Virus record (IMG/VR): IMGVR_UViG_3300044837_000078
Span: 1 to 64,000 of that record
DNA: 64,000 nt
Strand: one strand, 5' to 3'
Source: a virus
In this document: positions 7,939 to 16,039 of the stretch, piece by piece
Numbering within the stretch: the first letter of the stretch is position 1
Layout of the letters: each line of letters starts with the position of its first letter
Notes under the pieces: model-generated
What the model was told of the DNA's origin: nothing
Databases searched by the model: none
Seen by the model: only the letters and a program-made list of their open reading frames with translations
Position numbers and translations under genes: made by a program

Positions 7939-8669
7939 GCCGCGACCTCTTCGTCCTCAACGCGCCAGCCGCCTATCGAAAAGCCTGTGTATTCGCCTGA
8001 GCGATATTTCGCGAGGATGTCTGGCGGCGGCATCATCGCAATCATCAGGCCGGTGGTGTCGCATTGAATGTTCATCGCCTTGGCGATGTCTGTGGTGAGC
8101 GGCCACGCGAACACCACGGGACCAATCTCGCTGCCACGGTGCATGTCCTTGGCGACGCGGCTGTTCTGCATGAAGTCAGCAGCCGCCTTCAGCATCGAAT
8201 GTTCCGGGATGTGATCCGGCTCCGGCTCGCCGGTCTCTTGGTTGCACTGCAGATCGAAATACGGCTCGCCCTTGATCTTGCAGACGATGGCCCAGCCGAA
8301 CACGAGGCCGAGCGAATCATCGACCTTGAACACCTGTGCGGTTGTCTCGAATTTTTCCACGTCTTCCCCATAAGGCTTGCGCTTGGGCGGCTTTTTGCCA
8401 GCGCCGAGCGGGACATCGACATGAACGTCGCCAGCGCCGGGGCCATCCGAGGTTGTGCCGCCGTCATCCTTGAAAACCCACTTCTTGCCGGTTGCCGGAG
8501 CTTCCCAGCCTGCGCTCTTAACCGCCGCCCAGCCCTGCCGAATGCAGCCGTTATGGTCGATCTTGGCTTGCTCGGCTTCCGATGCGGCCTTACAAAAGAC
8601 GTCCAGCGCCGCCTGCGGCAGGAACCGCGCGACGGCGGACACAGCGGGCGACGTTGCGTTAAATGGCAT
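7935..8669 (-). CDS. Head maturation protease: ChaB-like N-terminus plus XkdF-type S78 serine protease
   Basis: A 244-residue protein. Residues about 10-50 (FLPQAALDVFCKAASEAEQA ... QGWAAVKSAGWE) resemble ChaB-type domains found at the front of phage proteins. Residues about 100-240 form a protease-like domain of the XkdF/S78_2 group: a strand LGLVFGWAIV, a D-M-H near the presumed catalytic His, and YTGFSIGGW with the presumed nucleophilic Ser. It would cleave scaffold and capsid during head maturation. The ATG at 8669 is chosen because the protein then begins at the conserved domain. The C-terminal 'EISxVDxPA' strand is absent here and appears in the scaffold gene. Confidence 0.75.
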   Translation of the reverse strand: MPFNATSPAVSAVARFLPQAALDVFCKAASEAEQAKIDHNGCIRQGWAAVKSAGWEAPATGKKWVFKDDGGTTSDGPGAGDVHVDVPLGAGKKPPKRKPYGEDVEKFETTAQVFKVDDSLGLVFGWAIVCKIKGEPYFDLQCNQETGEPEPDHIPEHSMLKAAADFMQNSRVAKDMHRGSEIGPVVFAWPLTTDIAKAMNIQCDTTGLMIAMMPPPDILAKYRSGEYTGFSIGGWRVEDEEVAA

Positions 8670-8774
8670 GATCAGTCTTTGTCCTTTGCCCACCAAGGTC
8701 GCGGCATCCCGCCCTTTTCAACGGTGGTCGGCGGCGGAGGCGGCGGAACATCCTTTGCAGGGATTTTTCCCACG

Positions 8775-8987
8775 ATGACTTCTCCGTTCTGCAGCGACGA
8801 AACGGTCGACACCCCGCTGGCCGAGCCTCACGGTTCAGCGCTGGCGTTCCTCTCAGACCTGCACGAGCAGGTTGAGATGCAGATAAATCAGTGCAGCGAC
8901 GACAGCTTGCGGCAAATTCTGGTAGACTTGCGCGGCCGGATTGAAGCGGCGGGGTTGTTGGTTATGACGGGAGGAGTGAAGCGATGA
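8775..8987 (+). CDS. Small acidic protein of a plus-strand insertion
   Basis: Seventy residues (MTSPFCSDETVDTPLAEPHG..., then SDLHEQVEMQINQCSDDSLR) encoded against the direction of the head operon. It ends in an ATGA overlap with the next plus-strand gene, so the two form a mini-operon, a moron-like insertion between protease and head morphogenesis genes. No family recognised. Confidence 0.55.
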   Translation: MTSPFCSDETVDTPLAEPHGSALAFLSDLHEQVEMQINQCSDDSLRQILVDLRGRIEAAGLLVMTGGVKR

Positions 8988-9232
8988 CGGACTGGCAACC
9001 GATTGAGACAGCGCCTGACGACGAGGTAATATGGCTAGGTTGCGAGAGCGATCCTGCTGTCGATCGCCATATGTTTTTCGTTGGCCTTGGTTGGAAAGAG
9101 AAAGACGGCTTTTGGGACGTGACCGAAAACGACATCCGTTACTTCTCGCACTGGGCCAAGATCACAAGTCCAGTGCCTGGAGCTGCAGTTACGTTTCACC
9201 GGCGCGGCGAATACACTGTCAACGCAGCTTGA
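8984..9232 (+). CDS. DUF551-like small protein
   Basis: The 82-residue product opens MTDWQPIETAPDDEVIWLGC, the W-x-P-I-E-T-A-P signature of small DUF551-type phage proteins, and ends in a beta-rich, aromatic region. It converges with the head morphogenesis gene, overlapping its 3' end by 14 bases. The molecular role of this family is unknown. Confidence 0.7.
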   Translation: MTDWQPIETAPDDEVIWLGCESDPAVDRHMFFVGLGWKEKDGFWDVTENDIRYFSHWAKITSPVPGAAVTFHRRGEYTVNAA

Positions 9233-10361
9233 ACCTGTAAATCAGACTGCATCGGCAGTTGATCGTCAGCTCAGGCTCAGCGCTCGGATCACCGGGATAG
9301 GCTAGGCCGTAAGAGAAAAGATCATTCAGGCCGACTGTCTCGCCATCCATCTCGGCATGTTCCGGCCTGACCTTGTGGTCGCCGACTGTTATCCATTTCT
9401 TCGTGACTTGCCCAACCTCGAGCTTGCCGGAATTTACGGCCTGATTCCAAAGTTGATTGTTGCCTGCGTTCAAAGCCCGGATCGATTCCGTCCGCGCGAT
9501 GGTCTTGGATCGATATTTGAGGTACCGCGCCGAATAGCGCGAGACCATGGTGTCGATCTGCTCGGTCGACAAAGCACTCTCGCCGCGAGCAGCACGAGCC
9601 ACAGTCGGATCAAAGCGTCGGTCGCGTAGTTGCCGCGAAAGCGCATCGCGTGACCCGCTGGTCAGAGCACCTCTATAGTTCTGCACAGCTTTCGTCTGTG
9701 ATTCGGTCAGGCCGATGAACTGCCGCACGTCGCGCGCCACGTCGATCGGGTTGCGCCCGGCCGCGGCGCCTGCCTGTATCGCCGTGCGCACGCTGGCCAG
9801 GGCATCCGAACTCATGGCCCGGATCAGGCCCATCTCATAAGTTCGCAGGAAACTCACCGTCTGCGGATTGGTGATGCCGAACGATATGTTCATCTCGCCG
9901 AGCGCATTGACCGCGCGCGCCGTCTGCCGTGCCGCGTCGACCGCCGCGCCGGTGATAGCTTCTGCGACCGGCGCAAACCCCTGTTGCAGCAGCTGCGCGT
10001 CAACGGTGCGGATGGCTTGGTCGACGCGGCCCTGTTCCAGCAGCGACTTGATCTGCTCGACGTCGATCTGGTCGCCGAGAGCATTCACCGCGTCCAGAAA
10101 CGCCTGCCGGACCTTGGCGCTGATCTGGTCGGCTTGGCGGAGCAGGCGGTCGAGTTCGGCCTGGTCGGCGGCGGACATCTTGGCGATAAAGTGCCGGGGC
10201 TTTTTGATTGTCTCGGGTAGATGCAGTGCATCGGGCTCCGTAGCCCATAACCGATTCGCGGGTAGCTTCCCGGCTAAAACCCCGCCACGACTAGGTCTAG
10301 CATGACGATGCCGCGAGAGCCACCTCGGATCAGTGGCGGACTTGGCGACGACGATCTGCAT
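9219..10361 (-). CDS. Phage head morphogenesis protein (Mu gpF-like)
   Basis: A protein of about 380 residues whose C-terminal part has the head morphogenesis signature: RSKTIARTESIRALNAGNN, then KKWITVGDHKVRPEHAEMDG and NCRCSLIYRF at the end, matching the SPP1 gp7/Mu gpF family of minor head proteins. The N-terminal third is a coiled coil (residues about 62-110). The ATG at 10361 overlaps the stop of a 31-residue upstream frame (TGATG); an internal ATG at 10178 (MSAADQAEL) is the alternative start. It follows the portal gene, as in Mu- and SPP1-like phages. Confidence 0.85.
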   Translation of the reverse strand: MQIVVAKSATDPRWLSRHRHARPSRGGVLAGKLPANRLWATEPDALHLPETIKKPRHFIAKMSAADQAELDRLLRQADQISAKVRQAFLDAVNALGDQIDVEQIKSLLEQGRVDQAIRTVDAQLLQQGFAPVAEAITGAAVDAARQTARAVNALGEMNISFGITNPQTVSFLRTYEMGLIRAMSSDALASVRTAIQAGAAAGRNPIDVARDVRQFIGLTESQTKAVQNYRGALTSGSRDALSRQLRDRRFDPTVARAARGESALSTEQIDTMVSRYSARYLKYRSKTIARTESIRALNAGNNQLWNQAVNSGKLEVGQVTKKWITVGDHKVRPEHAEMDGETVGLNDLFSYGLAYPGDPSAEPELTINCRCSLIYRFKLR

Positions 10362-10456
10362 CAATGTAAGAACTGCACCACAAGGGCAATCAGGCACAGC
10401 AAGACACTAAATCCAGCAAGCATATTGCAAACAATGTCGCCTGTTCGATGGCTCAT
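10361..10456 (-). CDS. 31-residue membrane peptide
   Basis: The frame MSHRTGDIVCNMLAGFSVLL... is one hydrophobic span of about 20 residues (LAGFSVLLCLIALVVQFL). Its stop overlaps the start of the head morphogenesis gene (TGATG). It is too short for certainty, and the ribosome site is weak. Confidence 0.35.
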   Translation of the reverse strand: MSHRTGDIVCNMLAGFSVLLCLIALVVQFLH

Positions 10457-10473
10457 CTCGCTATTATCCGCAT

Positions 10474-10689
10474 TTAGCCGACGCTGGCAAACGCCCGCGT
10501 GTCAGGCGGATTGGACACAAACCGCGTGATATTGCCGTCCAGCGCGCGGGCCATGCCTGGATCGCTCTGCTTGAGCTGCGAGATCAGCCAGCCTGCCAGC
10601 ACCACCTGGTTGCCGTCGGCGAGCGTATACGCCGCAATCGCGGTCTTGAGCGTGCCCCACGCGGTATCGATATCAGTCTGAACGGTCAT
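10474..10689 (-). CDS. Hypothetical 71-residue protein
   Basis: Starts MTVQTDIDTAWGTLKTAIAA with an amphipathic helical N-terminus and ends in a Pro/Asp-rich tail. It overlaps the upstream small gene by 17 bases. It lies between portal and head morphogenesis genes; no family recognised. Confidence 0.62.
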   Translation of the reverse strand: MTVQTDIDTAWGTLKTAIAAYTLADGNQVVLAGWLISQLKQSDPGMARALDGNITRFVSNPPDTRAFASVG

Positions 10690-10873
10690 TCAAGTCTCCA
10701 TTATTTCGAACCGTAGCCTTTTTATCGCACTGGGCATGGTCCTCGGCCGTCATCGACTCGATTGTGCCAAATGGCGCAATTTCAGGAGGGTCTTTGCCAA
10801 ACTTCTTTCTGTAGAGATCATCATCGTACAAAGCGCCATCTGGTCCAATTGTTCGAAACCCATCCCGTGCCAT
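10673..10873 (-). CDS. Hypothetical 66-residue charged protein
   Basis: MARDGFRTIGPDGALYDDDL followed by a Lys/Asp-rich helix, 11 bases after the portal stop. Probably a minor head or assembly factor by position only. Confidence 0.62.
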   Translation of the reverse strand: MARDGFRTIGPDGALYDDDLYRKKFGKDPPEIAPFGTIESMTAEDHAQCDKKATVRNNGDLNDRSD

Positions 10874-10884
10874 AAACTGAACTC

Positions 10885-12405
10885 CTATTTTCCGCCGCGC
10901 CCGGGCCCGGCCGTATTGGTCTCGAACCCTTCGGCGGCTAGGTCCGTAGTGTTGCCACCAATGTCGGCCCCGGCTTCGTCCACAGAGGCTTCACTGACAC
11001 CGCCCGGCAGTTGCAGCCCGGTTTCCTCCGGCGGTTCCGGCAATCCCGCCACATCAGCGAGATGATCGGACAATTCCGGATTGGGAAACAGCGGCGCGCC
11101 GGCGGCGGCCAATTGCTGAATATAGGTCCCTAGTTCTGACAGATCGACCGGCGCAACCCGGCCAGGCTTCATCTCCGGCATCAAGTTATAGGGCAGGCCG
11201 TTGTAGGCCCAGATGCGTGGCAGCAGGAAGCGATTAAGCACCGCGGCGATCTGGTTGAGGTAGGTCTCGCAGGCCCGCAGGAACAGTTCCGACTTGTTCT
11301 TGCTCAGCGCGTAAGAACCCTTCTGGTCGCCCAACGTGATGAAATCGGCCAGCGCCGACATCGCGATGTTGCGGTTGTACCGGGCAATGATCGGATCGGT
11401 GTCGATGGCGCGGCGGCCGCCGGTGGACAGCAGCCTGACGTCGACGAGCGGCGCCGCCGAGATGGTGCCATCCGGGTTCGGATATCGGTCCGACGGCAGC
11501 ACGATGCCGCCCTGCTGATTAAACTTTACGTCGCGGGCGATCTTCTCATAGAGCGCGCGCACCGCCTTGTCTTCCGCAGAAGCGTTGGCCAGCAGATACT
11601 TTGCCGGGATCGACACCACGGGAAGTCCGGCTAGCTCGCGCTCGATGCCGATCGCCTCCATGTCCTCGATGTTTTTCTTCTTGTACCAGGAACGATACGC
11701 CGCCCGAAGGATCGAGACGCCCTCCGGGTTGTTCTTCTTCGAGGTAGTGCGAAACAGCAACCCGCGCACGATCGGGATAAACAGCAGCGGTCCGCCTTGA
11801 GGCGGCATCTGCCACAGCCCATCGATACCGCCGTCGCTCTGCATTTCCCACCGCATTAGCGAGTCTTGCGAGCGAATCGGAAGCTTGCGGATGCCAATGC
11901 GGCCGTCGGTGAATTTCGACCGGGTAGACGCATCGGTTTGATCGGGCCCGACGCGGCGCTTGAGAATTATCTCATGGTACGACCAGCCGAACGTCAGCAT
12001 CGACATGATTTCGGAAATCGTATCTTCCCAGCTGTGCGACATGTCGTCGAGCAGTGAGCGTGCGAATTCGGCCTCCTTCTCAGCCTCCGGCGTGTCATTG
12101 GCGGGCTCAACCCGCCAATCCACAGCGCGCAAAATCAGGATAATCGCGGTCAGGACCGCGTTGACGATCGCATCGCCTTCCGACATCTCCTTGTAGATGC
12201 GGATCGCTTGGACGCCGCGAAGTTCTTGAATGTACTCTTCGTTGACGTAGCCCGAGAAAACCTTGAGGCCGGAAACGCCGATCTCGCCAAAGGCTTTCGC
12301 TTTCGGATCGCCCTGAATGGTTGAGGCGCCGCCGCCGTAGGGCGATCCATCTGTCTTTGGCGGTCCCGGCGGTGCGACCTTGGCGATGTCGTCTGCTTCA
12401 GCCAA
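10885..12405 (-). CDS. Portal protein (DUF935/Mu gp29-like)
   Basis: A 506-residue protein at the normal size of this portal family. Diagnostic stretches are MSEGDAIVNAVLTAIILILR with DWRVEPAND, the wing/stem region YHEIILKRRVGP, and the C-terminal SALADFITLGDQKGSYALSK that lines the channel in DUF935 portals. It forms the dodecameric DNA entry ring. It lies 9 bases after the large terminase stop and ends in a Gly/Pro-rich tail. Confidence 0.9.
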   Translation of the reverse strand: MAEADDIAKVAPPGPPKTDGSPYGGGASTIQGDPKAKAFGEIGVSGLKVFSGYVNEEYIQELRGVQAIRIYKEMSEGDAIVNAVLTAIILILRAVDWRVEPANDTPEAEKEAEFARSLLDDMSHSWEDTISEIMSMLTFGWSYHEIILKRRVGPDQTDASTRSKFTDGRIGIRKLPIRSQDSLMRWEMQSDGGIDGLWQMPPQGGPLLFIPIVRGLLFRTTSKKNNPEGVSILRAAYRSWYKKKNIEDMEAIGIERELAGLPVVSIPAKYLLANASAEDKAVRALYEKIARDVKFNQQGGIVLPSDRYPNPDGTISAAPLVDVRLLSTGGRRAIDTDPIIARYNRNIAMSALADFITLGDQKGSYALSKNKSELFLRACETYLNQIAAVLNRFLLPRIWAYNGLPYNLMPEMKPGRVAPVDLSELGTYIQQLAAAGAPLFPNPELSDHLADVAGLPEPPEETGLQLPGGVSEASVDEAGADIGGNTTDLAAEGFETNTAGPGRGGK

Positions 12406-12414
12406 GGCCTATCC

Positions 12415-14064
12415 TCAATAGTTGCTTTGCGGACCTGCCGAGACCTGAACCGGGCTGCCGATGTCGATATCGCGCGACGCTGGCGGATCGACGAAAGTGA
12501 GCATCAACGCATCGGCGTGGTCTGGGCTTGCGATGCCGCGTCGAGCCAACGCTTCTTTCTTTTCAATCACGATCTTGCCGCGCTCATTGCGGCCCCACTT
12601 CACCAGAGATAGCTGAAGGCAAAGCGCGTCGCTTTCCTTATCGCCACTCGGCAGCGCCAGCAGATCCGTCAACGCGTGCTCTTTGCCACCTTCGGCATTT
12701 TCAAGAAACCGGACGTGCTCATGGGTGCGCTGTAAGGCCGTACGGCACAGCCACCAGACTTCGGCCTTGAGGTTGCCGAACATCTCCTCGGATGTCCGAT
12801 CGTCAGGCCAAAGACGTCGCGATGGCGGCAGGCCGGTATTGATCGCAACAACGCCGATCCCGGCGACCGGGTTTTTCATCAACGTGGAAGAGACGCCGGC
12901 GCCGACGCCGGGCGCGTCAAAACCGATCCACCTCACCGTGGTGGTGCGGGCGATACCAATTGCCCAGAACGCGGTCTCCGTCGTGTCGGGATCACCGCGA
13001 GATTGCGGCGTGTCGACGATCGCGCCTCTACGCACGACGGCAATAGACTTGGCTTTGCCGGCGCCGACATCGAGGCCGAGAGTGCTCTGGTTCGATGCGA
13101 CGAGGCGAGGCTCCAGCGCCTTCAACCGCTTTGCGCTTTCAACCCAGATAGCCGGGATACACACGCCCTCAACCGAGGCCGAATAGTCGATGTCGTATTC
13201 GCTGGCCCATGTCGTTGGGTCAGAGAAGCTTGCCTGCTTCGTCGCAGCCCACTCGTTCGTCTTCCGTGGATCATCGCGCCAGTGCAACCGGGCAATCTGC
13301 CGCTGGCCCAAAATCGAATGCCGCTTGCGGGCGAAAAGGTTCCCCATGCCGTTGACGGATGAAATCCAGATCACGCAATCGGTGTTGCCGGATAACGCCT
13401 TCTCGACTGTCTCGGCATTGGGAACGTGTGCGGCCTCGTCCAGAAAATAGACCGTCGATCGGCCACCGCGGCCCATGTTATCACCGCCTTCACCGGAGAT
13501 GACCGCTTCCGACTTCGGGTTGGCGAGGCGCATGTAGTTGTCGTGAACGCCCGCATTGAACCCCTCGGGGAGCATCTCGGTCGGCAACCTCCGCAACATG
13601 ATCCGTAGCTTCGCGAAGATGCTGTCCGGGTTATCCTTCTTGTCCACAAAATCGACGATGCGTGAGCCGAACGTCGCCTTGAAACCAGGCACGAACAGCC
13701 ACTGATGCAATGCGACGCCGGCACACAAGTACGTCGCGCCGGTGTCCCGGCTTTTTTCGATCAACCCTTCTTCGGGAACGCGGATCCGATCAAGTATCCA
13801 AAGCACGATCTCGCGCTGCTTCGGCCATAGCTTGAACTGAAGGAACGGACCACCGGGTTTGCCGGTGAGCCTCGGGTCATAGGTCCAAACCCAGCGATCG
13901 AACCAGTACAGAATATCGGCCGCGCACTTCGCGCGCTCGACTTCCCATCCACCTTCCTGCGCAGCGGCTGACCTACGTTCCCTCTCCGCCCTGATCGCCG
14001 CCATCATCGCTGCCGGCTGCGGCAAGGGGACCGAAGATAGCTTCGAGCGCTGCGAGTTGTTCAT
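12415..14064 (-). CDS. terL: Terminase large subunit
   Basis: A 549-residue packaging motor. The ATPase part shows a degenerate Walker A, EKSRDTGAT (residues about 103-111), and a Walker B VYFLDEAAHV (205-214). The C-terminal RNase H-like nuclease is marked by LGLDVGAGK (about residue 337) and SPDHADALMLTF near the end. The frame overlaps the small subunit gene by 92 bases from the first ATG or 35 from the ATG at 14007; neither has a strong ribosome site. Cys-rich HEN insertions or inteins are not visible. Confidence 0.92.
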   Translation of the reverse strand: MNNSQRSKLSSVPLPQPAAMMAAIRAERERRSAAAQEGGWEVERAKCAADILYWFDRWVWTYDPRLTGKPGGPFLQFKLWPKQREIVLWILDRIRVPEEGLIEKSRDTGATYLCAGVALHQWLFVPGFKATFGSRIVDFVDKKDNPDSIFAKLRIMLRRLPTEMLPEGFNAGVHDNYMRLANPKSEAVISGEGGDNMGRGGRSTVYFLDEAAHVPNAETVEKALSGNTDCVIWISSVNGMGNLFARKRHSILGQRQIARLHWRDDPRKTNEWAATKQASFSDPTTWASEYDIDYSASVEGVCIPAIWVESAKRLKALEPRLVASNQSTLGLDVGAGKAKSIAVVRRGAIVDTPQSRGDPDTTETAFWAIGIARTTTVRWIGFDAPGVGAGVSSTLMKNPVAGIGVVAINTGLPPSRRLWPDDRTSEEMFGNLKAEVWWLCRTALQRTHEHVRFLENAEGGKEHALTDLLALPSGDKESDALCLQLSLVKWGRNERGKIVIEKKEALARRGIASPDHADALMLTFVDPPASRDIDIGSPVQVSAGPQSNY

Positions 14065-14461
14065 CCGAGGCTTTGGTCAGGTCAACGGTCGTGATCGGGC
14101 CGCCACCTCTGCCGGTCAGTTCGATTAGTGATTTTTCAGTTTGCCCAAGATGGAATTTCGACAGGTGCACCGTCATCTGCACGCCGGCGCTGTTGGGCAA
14201 CAGCATCAATTGAAACTGCCGGCGCCGGATGGAAAGCATGCCGAGCGCCTTGCCACGGTCCCAGATTTCCCGGAGTTCCGGCTCTTTCAGCCGCCGCTTC
14301 ATGGTGTCGAGCGACACCTCGAAGAAGGCTGCCAGTTCCTCCATCGTGCACTGAAGCTTCGATAGCCGCAGCAAATTGGCCTTGTTGACGGCGATCTTCG
14401 GCCGGCCGATTTTCCTGCGCTTGCGCTTTTTTGGTGCCTTTGGCTTCTCGGACTCGCTCAT
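13973..14461 (-). CDS. terS: Terminase small subunit
   Basis: A 162-residue basic-to-acidic protein. A very basic N-terminus (KAPKKRKRRKIGRPKIA) leads into a helix-turn-helix (LQCTMEELAAFFEVSLDTMKR), then a coiled region and an acidic Gly-rich tail. This layout and the place immediately before TerL identify it as the DNA-recognising packaging subunit. It overlaps the YkgJ-like gene by 4 bases. Confidence 0.88.
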   Translation of the reverse strand: MSESEKPKAPKKRKRRKIGRPKIAVNKANLLRLSKLQCTMEELAAFFEVSLDTMKRRLKEPELREIWDRGKALGMLSIRRRQFQLMLLPNSAGVQMTVHLSKFHLGQTEKSLIELTGRGGGPITTVDLTKASDEQLAALEAIFGPLAAAGSDDGGDQGGEGT

Positions 14462-14814
14462 GCCAAATCACCGTCGGCCCCGGCCTCAGATCCACCAAAG
14501 TGAACGCAAAGCCTGTCGCTCAACGGCTCATACCTTCGGCACAATGCCGGACGGTCCTGATAGATCGAACAGCGCCCGCCGTCTGTCAGCTTCGTGCACC
14601 GGAACAGCAGTTCCGCGTACTCGCGGCCTGTCTTGTCGTCCGTCCACCTGCCAAGTTCCTGCATCGGTTCAAACGGCAGACCCTGCGCCTGCAGCTGGTT
14701 AACCACGCTGACATCACCATCAACCCAATACGTGGCAGCCGCGCCATCCTCGCCGGACAGATGAAGCATTTTGCAACATTGACCTGGCGCATAGCATCGA
14801 TCGCAAATTGTCAT
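14458..14814 (-). CDS. YkgJ-like Cys cluster protein
   Basis: 118 residues with CDRCYAPGQCC at the start and RCTKLTDGGRCSIYQDRPALCRRY later, the metal-binding pattern of the YkgJ/CxxCxxCC family (zinc or iron binding). Overlaps TerS by 4 bases and the cold-shock gene by 4 bases. Its role in a packaging operon is unknown. Confidence 0.8.
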   Translation of the reverse strand: MTICDRCYAPGQCCKMLHLSGEDGAAATYWVDGDVSVVNQLQAQGLPFEPMQELGRWTDDKTGREYAELLFRCTKLTDGGRCSIYQDRPALCRRYEPLSDRLCVHFGGSEAGADGDLA

Positions 14815-15032
14815 GCCAGTTCGACGTTGGCCGCCTTCTTGCCGTTGCCCTTGCGAGAACCTGAATCTACCAAATCGTAACTCACGGCCTGGTCGGGCAG
14901 CAGGATGGTCAGCGAGGCAGCGAGATCCGTCCGGTGGACGAACACTTCCGGGCTACCGTCGGCCGGCTTGATGAAGCCAAACCCCTTCTCGTCTGAAAAA
15001 AACTTGACGATACCGGTGATGCGTTCGGCCAT
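14811..15032 (-). CDS. Cold-shock domain protein
   Basis: A 73-residue single cold-shock domain: MAERITGIVKFFSDEKGFGF contains the RNP1 motif KGFGFI, and EVFVHRTDL the RNP2 motif. Such proteins bind single-stranded nucleic acid and act as RNA chaperones. It lies directly upstream of packaging genes; phage copies are uncommon in this place. Confidence 0.9.
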   Translation of the reverse strand: MAERITGIVKFFSDEKGFGFIKPADGSPEVFVHRTDLAASLTILLPDQAVSYDLVDSGSRKGNGKKAANVELA

Positions 15033-15040
15033 GGCGATGT

Positions 15041-15457
15041 TCAGGCTGACGGTGCGGCCGGTGCAGATGGGGCCGCAGGTGCGGGTGCCGGTGCAGGCGG
15101 CAAGGACGCCACCAGCGCGGTCGTCTCCTGCGAGACGGTTGCGGAACTCGCCGCGATGCTGGTCGAGAGCGTGCCCAGCTTGTCGATCGAGGCCTGGATC
15201 GCAGGATCCGCAGCGGCCGAACTTGCGGCGACCGCGGCGGCAAGCGCCACCAGTTCCGCCTTCACGGCGTTGTCGTGCGCCACGACGTTGTCGTTCAGGC
15301 TTTGGACCTTGCCGTCAAGGTCGGTGACGGCGGCGGCGAGTGCATCGGATTGCGTGGTCATTTTGCGTATCTCCTCGAGGATAAATTGGACGGTTTCTAA
15401 GGTCGCGAACACGGCGCGCGCGAGCAGCTTCTGGATTTTTGGGTCGTGAACGTTCAT
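15041..15457 (-). CDS. Coiled-coil protein with Ala/Pro-rich tail
   Basis: 138 residues: a helical N-terminus (FATLETVQFILEEIRK), a heptad-like Ala/Val/Asp coiled coil, and a tail of PAPAP/APSAP repeats. The ATG at 15457 overlaps the previous stop (ATGA); a second ATG at 15361 has an excellent GAGGAG ribosome site, so a shorter 106-residue form may also be made. Resembles small virion or tail-needle accessory proteins only in composition. Confidence 0.65.
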   Translation of the reverse strand: MNVHDPKIQKLLARAVFATLETVQFILEEIRKMTTQSDALAAAVTDLDGKVQSLNDNVVAHDNAVKAELVALAAAVAASSAAADPAIQASIDKLGTLSTSIAASSATVSQETTALVASLPPAPAPAPAAPSAPAAPSA

Positions 15458-15603
15458 GCGATCAACAGCCCGAGGCCCAGGATCAACGCCACCGCGGCGC
15501 CAATCACCACGAACGGCCAGATCGGGTCCCGCTCGCCTTCGCCCTCATGCCAGAACGAGCGCCAGGCGCTGTCGCGATGGCGAAGACCGAAGTTTCGGGA
15601 CAT
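15454..15603 (-). CDS. Small single-span membrane protein
   Basis: 49 residues starting MSRNFGLRHRDSAWRSFWHE; a C-terminal hydrophobic span (WPFVVIGAAVALILGLGLLI) ends the protein, so it would be tail-anchored. First gene of the late head operon after the control region. Confidence 0.6.
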   Translation of the reverse strand: MSRNFGLRHRDSAWRSFWHEGEGERDPIWPFVVIGAAVALILGLGLLIA

Positions 15604-15651
15604 TTTTTGGAACTCGCGCGCAAGGGCGGGGCAAAAGGAAGTAGCTGCCAA

Positions 15652-16039
15652 GGGATGCTTGTCAGTTTTTCCGTTAACGATTGAGGGGAAGTAGCAAGCG
15701 CCGTCAGGCGCGCTTGGCTTTCACCAAAAGCGCATCAGCTCAGTAGGAAACTTTAATGCTCTGCGGGGTGTCTTGTGGGGGAGCGCGAGCTTAGGGCTCG
15801 CTCCCTGGTCGGCCTCGTTTTGTGGCCGGGGCATAGTTCGCCGGGGTGTTGTTCTGGGCGCGATAGGGGAGCTATGCATTTTTGAATGTCAAGGGACATC
15901 GAGGACAGGACATACTTTTTTTGATGTCCCTTTTCCAACTAACACTTTGCAACATAACATTAAAAAATTATTTTCAAAAAGCCATGAGGACATCGAAAAG
16001 GGACATCGTGTTTTTGCCACTCCTAACCGATTTTAACCT
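15652..16039. promoter_or_regulatory. Intergenic control region between early and late minus-strand operons
   Basis: No convincing gene lies in these 388 bases. They hold a hairpin CAAGCGC/GCGCTTG (15695-15716), a larger hairpin GGGAGCG..CGCTCCC with a two-base bulge (15779-15805), a GGCC-paired hairpin just after it, an AT-rich stretch (15940-15990) and a cluster of GGACATC repeats. Position upstream of the whole head operon makes this the likely late promoter and possibly the packaging site; no clear sigma-70 promoter could be picked out by eye. Confidence 0.5.
15894..16007. repeat. GGACATC repeat cluster 1
   Basis: Copies of GGACATC at 15894-15900, 15988-15994 and 16001-16007, a near copy GGACATA at 15908, and the reverse complement at 15923-15929. 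The pair at 15908/15923 forms an inverted repeat across a T-rich spacer. Five sites in 114 bases is far above chance; related clusters occur near 18.5, 18.6 and 27.4 kb. Confidence 0.65.

Noticed and set aside
8670-8815. Minus-strand frame with a Pro-rich stretch just upstream of the protease gene
   Set aside because: A GTG-started frame of about 45 codons with PPPPPP exists, but it lies opposite the better supported plus-strand gene and has no clear ribosome site.
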